The position numbers and the translations under genes were made by a program. From assembly GCA_036010905.1 (NCBI GenBank), contig DASCMH010000067.1:1-7875 (forward strand): a DNA stretch of 7,875 nucleotides, given 5' to 3'. Each line of letters starts with the position of its first letter. Within the stretch, counting starts at the first letter, position 1. The notes beneath the pieces are model-generated. The model was not told the origin of the DNA. It ran no database searches and was given only the letters and a program-made list of their open reading frames with translations. Source of the DNA: SMWD01 sp002729875 (GTDB taxonomy: Bacteria; Pseudomonadota; Gammaproteobacteria; Steroidobacterales; GCA-2729495). This document shows positions 5,060 through 7,875 of the stretch, piece after piece.

Positions 5060-7354
5060 ATGCGAACAGCTCGGACGATGGTAGCTAATATTTCCTTATT
5101 GTTATGTTTAACTTGTGGGGAAACATTAGCACAGGCTCAGCTTGAAGAAATCGTGGTTACAGCAAGAAAACGCGTGGAGTCACTCCAAGACATACCTCTT
5201 TCCATCACCGCCTATAATGCAGAGCAAATCGAAGCACTATCCGCCAGTGATCTCTCTAGTCTCGGTAGCTTTACACCAAATCTGAACCTCACCTTTTCCC
5301 AGGGCAACAGTGGAGGTTCGAACCTGGGCGCTACTATTCGTGGAGTGGGTCAGTTTGATTTCCTGATCAGTACAGATCCCGGTGTTGGTGTCTATTTGGA
5401 TGGTATTTATCTTGGCCGTACAACAGGGGCGGTACTGGATTTACTCGATATAGAACGGATTGAGGTATTACGCGGTCCGCAGGGAACTATATTTGGGAAA
5501 AATACAATCGGAGGTGCAATCAACGTTGTTTCCAAGTCACCGAGTGATGAATTTGAAGGGCAGGCTAAACTAACCTTCGGTCGCTATGATCGGATTGACG
5601 GTCAATTATCAGTTAGTGGACCTATCATCGAGGAAAAACTGGCTGGTCGATTCTCTATCGCCAGCAACAACCGTGATGGATACGTTGATCGCACAATCGA
5701 TGGGCAGGATTTAGGCGATGTTGACCAATTGATCGGACGTGGTGAGCTAGAGTGGACAGTATCCAATAATCTTCTGTTCAACATAGCAGTTGATCATACT
5801 CGGCAACGACAAACATCAGCCCCCTCTTTATTAGCTGAAGTGGATGCTGTCAACTCATCGATTTTGCCACTATGGAATGGATTGGTAGCGACACCTCAGC
5901 CAATTACATCAGCGGACGTTGATCTGACCAATGAGTTTTTCGATACACAACAAACCGGTCCGAATCAGAATGATCTAGACGTGACCGGTATTGCCTTCAC
6001 ATTTGAATGGGAACTTGAAAATATTACGGCGAAATCGATTACCGGATACCGTGATATGGAAGCAAAATTTGGTCGCGACGGTGACAACACCACTGCACAA
6101 TATGTTCATACACATAACACAATTGAACAGGATCAAATCAGCCAGGAGATTCAGTTATTCGGTTCAGCCTTCGAAGAACGTTTAGATTGGTTGACTGGAT
6201 TTTATTATTATAACGAAGACGCTATCGATGATAATACCGTCCGACTGGCAAGTGGTTTATTTACAGCGTTGGAATCCATCCCTGTACAGCTTACCGGCGC
6301 ACCATGTGCTCCGCCTTTTATGGCCCCAGGATGTCCCGGTAACCCCATAAATGTGGCGCTGGATCTGGATCTACATCCAATAACACAGCAGGAAATTACC
6401 AGCTATGCAGTTTTTGGTAACTTTAACTACCATCTATCGGAAATGATCACTATCAACGCAGGTATTCGCTGGACTGATGAGGAGAAAGAATTTTCACCAT
6501 TCAACACAAAAATAAACTCCGGAGTAGATATAATACCAGCCGGCACAACCGTAATTGATAGCTGGCAAGAGTTTTCCTATCGATTCGGTCTCGACTATAT
6601 GCCTACCGATGATTGGCTCGTGTATGGCTCCTATTCCCGTGGATTCAAAAGCGGTGGTTTCAACGGTCGACCGACTGGGCTGGGTGAGGTTGAATCCTAT
6701 AATCCTGAGTTTCTTGATTCCATCGAAATCGGGTTTAAGACTGAGTTTCTAGACCAACGCTTACGTTTAAATGCAGCGTATTTCCATAACGATTACCAGG
6801 ACATCCAGTTGTTGGTACGCTCACTCGATCCAGTCAGCGGTAGTTTCCTGTCGATTCTGGAGAATGCCGCTCAAGCAACCATACAGGGTATAGAACTTGA
6901 GGGAACCGCTTTGATTACTGAGCAGCTGACACTAGCTTTAGGCATCGGTTATCTTGACGCCGAATATGACGATACTGGCGGTGCCATTGGGATCACTAAA
7001 GATCACCAGCTTTTACATACACCCGAATGGAATGTGAACGCCATGGTCCAATATGCCGCTCCACTGGGAAATTTAGGTGAGATCGTATTAAGGGCTGATT
7101 ATGGTTATACAAGTTCCTATTTTCAGGATGCAGTCAATGCAGTTTCACTGAAAGAAAATGGATATGATCTTTTAAATTTTCGTGCAACCTATCTGCCACC
7201 TAATGGGCATTTTGAAGTTGCGCTGTTTGTCACCAATCTTTTCGATGAAGAGTATATTATTGCCGGTGGTGCTGCACTTGATTCATTTGGCACAGCGGAG
7301 TACACACCAGGGCGTCCGCTAGAGTGGGGTATAAGTCTTAAGTATTCCTTCTAG
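5060..7354 (+). CDS. TonB-dependent outer-membrane receptor
   Basis: This is a 764-aa outer-membrane beta-barrel transporter powered by TonB-ExbBD. A Sec signal peptide spans about residues 1-26 (hydrophobic ANISLLLCL, then LAQA). The TonB box EEIVVTA is at 29-35. The plug domain (about 43-160) includes IPLSITAYNAEQIEAL, IRGVGQ, VYLDGIYLGR and IEVLRGPQGTIFGKNTIGGAINVVS. The remainder is the 22-strand barrel, ending ...ISLKYSF with the terminal Phe recognised by the assembly machinery. A Cys pair eight residues apart (C416, C425; CAPPFMAPGC) probably forms a disulfide in an extracellular loop. The plug phrasing is common in proteobacterial receptors for organic nutrients as well as siderophores. 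No siderophore biosynthesis or Fur-like site was recognised here, so with catabolic neighbours an organic substrate is the better guess. The gene is complete and has a strong ribosome site. It lies 147 bp after the AraC gene on the same strand, with its own candidate regulatory elements. Confidence 0.94.
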   Translation: MRTARTMVANISLLLCLTCGETLAQAQLEEIVVTARKRVESLQDIPLSITAYNAEQIEALSASDLSSLGSFTPNLNLTFSQGNSGGSNLGATIRGVGQFDFLISTDPGVGVYLDGIYLGRTTGAVLDLLDIERIEVLRGPQGTIFGKNTIGGAINVVSKSPSDEFEGQAKLTFGRYDRIDGQLSVSGPIIEEKLAGRFSIASNNRDGYVDRTIDGQDLGDVDQLIGRGELEWTVSNNLLFNIAVDHTRQRQTSAPSLLAEVDAVNSSILPLWNGLVATPQPITSADVDLTNEFFDTQQTGPNQNDLDVTGIAFTFEWELENITAKSITGYRDMEAKFGRDGDNTTAQYVHTHNTIEQDQISQEIQLFGSAFEERLDWLTGFYYYNEDAIDDNTVRLASGLFTALESIPVQLTGAPCAPPFMAPGCPGNPINVALDLDLHPITQQEITSYAVFGNFNYHLSEMITINAGIRWTDEEKEFSPFNTKINSGVDIIPAGTTVIDSWQEFSYRFGLDYMPTDDWLVYGSYSRGFKSGGFNGRPTGLGEVESYNPEFLDSIEIGFKTEFLDQRLRLNAAYFHNDYQDIQLLVRSLDPVSGSFLSILENAAQATIQGIELEGTALITEQLTLALGIGYLDAEYDDTGGAIGITKDHQLLHTPEWNVNAMVQYAAPLGNLGEIVLRADYGYTSSYFQDAVNAVSLKENGYDLLNFRATYLPPNGHFEVALFVTNLFDEEYIIAGGAALDSFGTAEYTPGRPLEWGISLKYSF

Positions 7355-7456
7355 CATAAATTACCCCGAAAAAGATGACGTTCAATTTAATGTATGATTC
7401 TTGGAAAGGATAATCGGCAAAATAAGTTTAAATGAGCAAATAGGATTTCTAATAGC

Positions 7457-7774
7457 ATGAAGATGTTTGCCGCACTAATCTTTGCCCTGGTTTGTCTTAT
7501 CAATAATGCCGTATACGCACAGGACGAAAAGATCGTGTCTTTTTTTATGGAAGCACCATCTGATTTGGTTTCTATTTCCCATGGAGGCCATGTTGGAATC
7601 GCTTTGTTCCCGGCTGAAATACCTTCCATGGCCGGGACACCTATTCCAAATACACTTTTACTCACAGCAAGAGTAAGAGATACCAACGGCAAGATAAGCG
7701 GAATAACCAGTGAATTAGAAACCTTTCCTGACGGGCACTCGCTGCGCTGGTGCCGAAGCCCCGCGCCCACCTGA
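7457..7774 (+). pseudogene. Small secreted protein of unknown function, 3' end replaced
   Basis: I do not recognise the family. The frame gives 105 aa beginning with a clear Sec signal peptide (MKMFAALIFALVCLINNAVYA, cleavage likely after A21). The following segment has a hydrophobic/beta character (SHGGHVGIALFPAEIP, NTLLLTARVRDTNG). Native-looking sequence lasts to about residue 91 (ITSELETF). The last ~14 residues (rich in Trp, Cys, Arg, Pro) are read out of frame from the GC-rich IS91-type sequence that begins near 7730, so the true C-terminus is missing. It lies 102 bp after the receptor gene on the same strand without an obvious terminator between, and may be co-transcribed. The ribosome site is weak (AGGA, 11 nt before ATG). 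A periplasmic partner of the receptor is possible but unproven. Confidence 0.6.
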
Positions 7775-7875
7775 CCCGTTATCACGGCGTGTTCGCACCG
7801 GCGAGCCCCGACCGGGCACAGATTGTGCCCAGCGCACGCGCTGTCGCTGAGCGTAGCGAGGCAGCGGCCATCGAT
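7732..7875 (+). pseudogene. IS91-type (HUH, Y2) transposase, C-terminal fragment running off the window
   Basis: The frame from 7732 is open to the window edge (48 codons) and reads RALAALVPKPRAHLTRYHG, then VFAPASPDRAQIVP. This matches the conserved end region of IS91/ISCR-type rolling-circle transposases (pattern LaaLvP.Pr.hl.rYhGv.aP...R). An in-frame TGA at 7729-7731 and the low-GC gene before it show that the upstream catalytic part, with the HUH and tyrosine motifs, is absent. The fragment therefore joins the truncated secreted-protein gene directly. GC is much higher here than anywhere else in the window. Whether the downstream end of the element is intact cannot be seen. Confidence 0.72.
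7839..7866. repeat. GC-rich hairpin inside the IS91-type fragment
   Basis: CGCTGTCGCT (7839-7848) pairs with AGCGA (7855-7859) and CAGCG (7862-7866) across a 6-nt loop, with a 2-nt GG bulge: ten base pairs in all. It encodes the AVAERSEAA stretch just after the conserved motif. It could be a REP-like palindrome or simply a GC-rich coincidence. Confidence 0.4.

Noticed and set aside
5060..5140. Lipoprotein signal in the receptor leader (LLLCLTCGE)
   Set aside because: Neither Cys is preceded by a proper lipobox (the residue before C19 is Thr), and LAQA followed by the TonB box fits ordinary signal peptidase I cleavage.
7387..7785. 132-codon minus-strand frame after the receptor gene
   Set aside because: It is antisense to the signal-peptide gene, crosses the composition junction, and shows no domain or ribosome site; a shadow frame.
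1..7875. CRISPR array, tRNA, rRNA, riboswitch or toxin-antitoxin pair
   Set aside because: No regularly spaced repeats, cloverleaf sequence, rRNA-like stretch or recognisable small paired genes were seen on either strand.

Overview
The window looks like a piece of an accessory catabolic or transport region from a Gram-negative proteobacterium, probably a gammaproteobacterium. The evidence for this is a TonB-dependent outer-membrane receptor with a Sec signal peptide and terminal Phe, an AraC-type regulator, IS3- and IS91-type transposase sequences, and moderate GC with AT-rich intergenic spacers. The exact taxon cannot be read from the sequence.

Layout. Positions 1-920 are the right part of an IS3-family insertion sequence: the last codons of OrfA, a textbook -1 ribosomal frameshift signal (slippery GGGAAAG, 6-nt spacer, perfect 9-bp hairpin), a complete OrfB integrase with an intact DDE triad, and a probable right terminal repeat. 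Positions 966-2702 (minus) encode a 578-aa thiamine-diphosphate (ThDP) enzyme of the acetolactate synthase/benzaldehyde lyase superfamily. Positions 2973-3761 (minus) encode a classical short-chain dehydrogenase that resembles cyclopentanol dehydrogenases. A 269-bp divergent spacer separates it from an AraC-family regulator (4031-4912, plus). Then follow a 147-bp regulatory spacer, a 764-aa TonB-dependent receptor (5060-7354, plus) and the start of a small secreted protein gene (from 7457). That gene is broken near 7730, where GC-rich sequence encoding the C-terminal part of an IS91-type transposase takes over and runs off the window.

Inferred logic. The receptor would import an unidentified organic substrate, the dehydrogenase would oxidise an alcohol (or reduce a ketone), and the ThDP enzyme would break or form a C-C bond next to a carbonyl (for example in an acyloin or dione). 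The AraC protein would control the set. Supporting this weakly, the spacers upstream of the ThDP gene and the receptor gene share an exact 11-bp word (CTGTTGTGATT). The receptor spacer also carries a 21-bp-spaced TGTTGyG repeat and a nested dyad ending in a T-run. The substrate is not identifiable from this sequence. The set is bounded on both sides by unrelated mobile-element sequence, so it may be a mobilised or rearranged block.

No tRNA, rRNA, CRISPR array or replication origin was seen. The most solid non-obvious observations are the frameshift signal and the gene/IS91 junction. The regulatory-motif observations are hypotheses.
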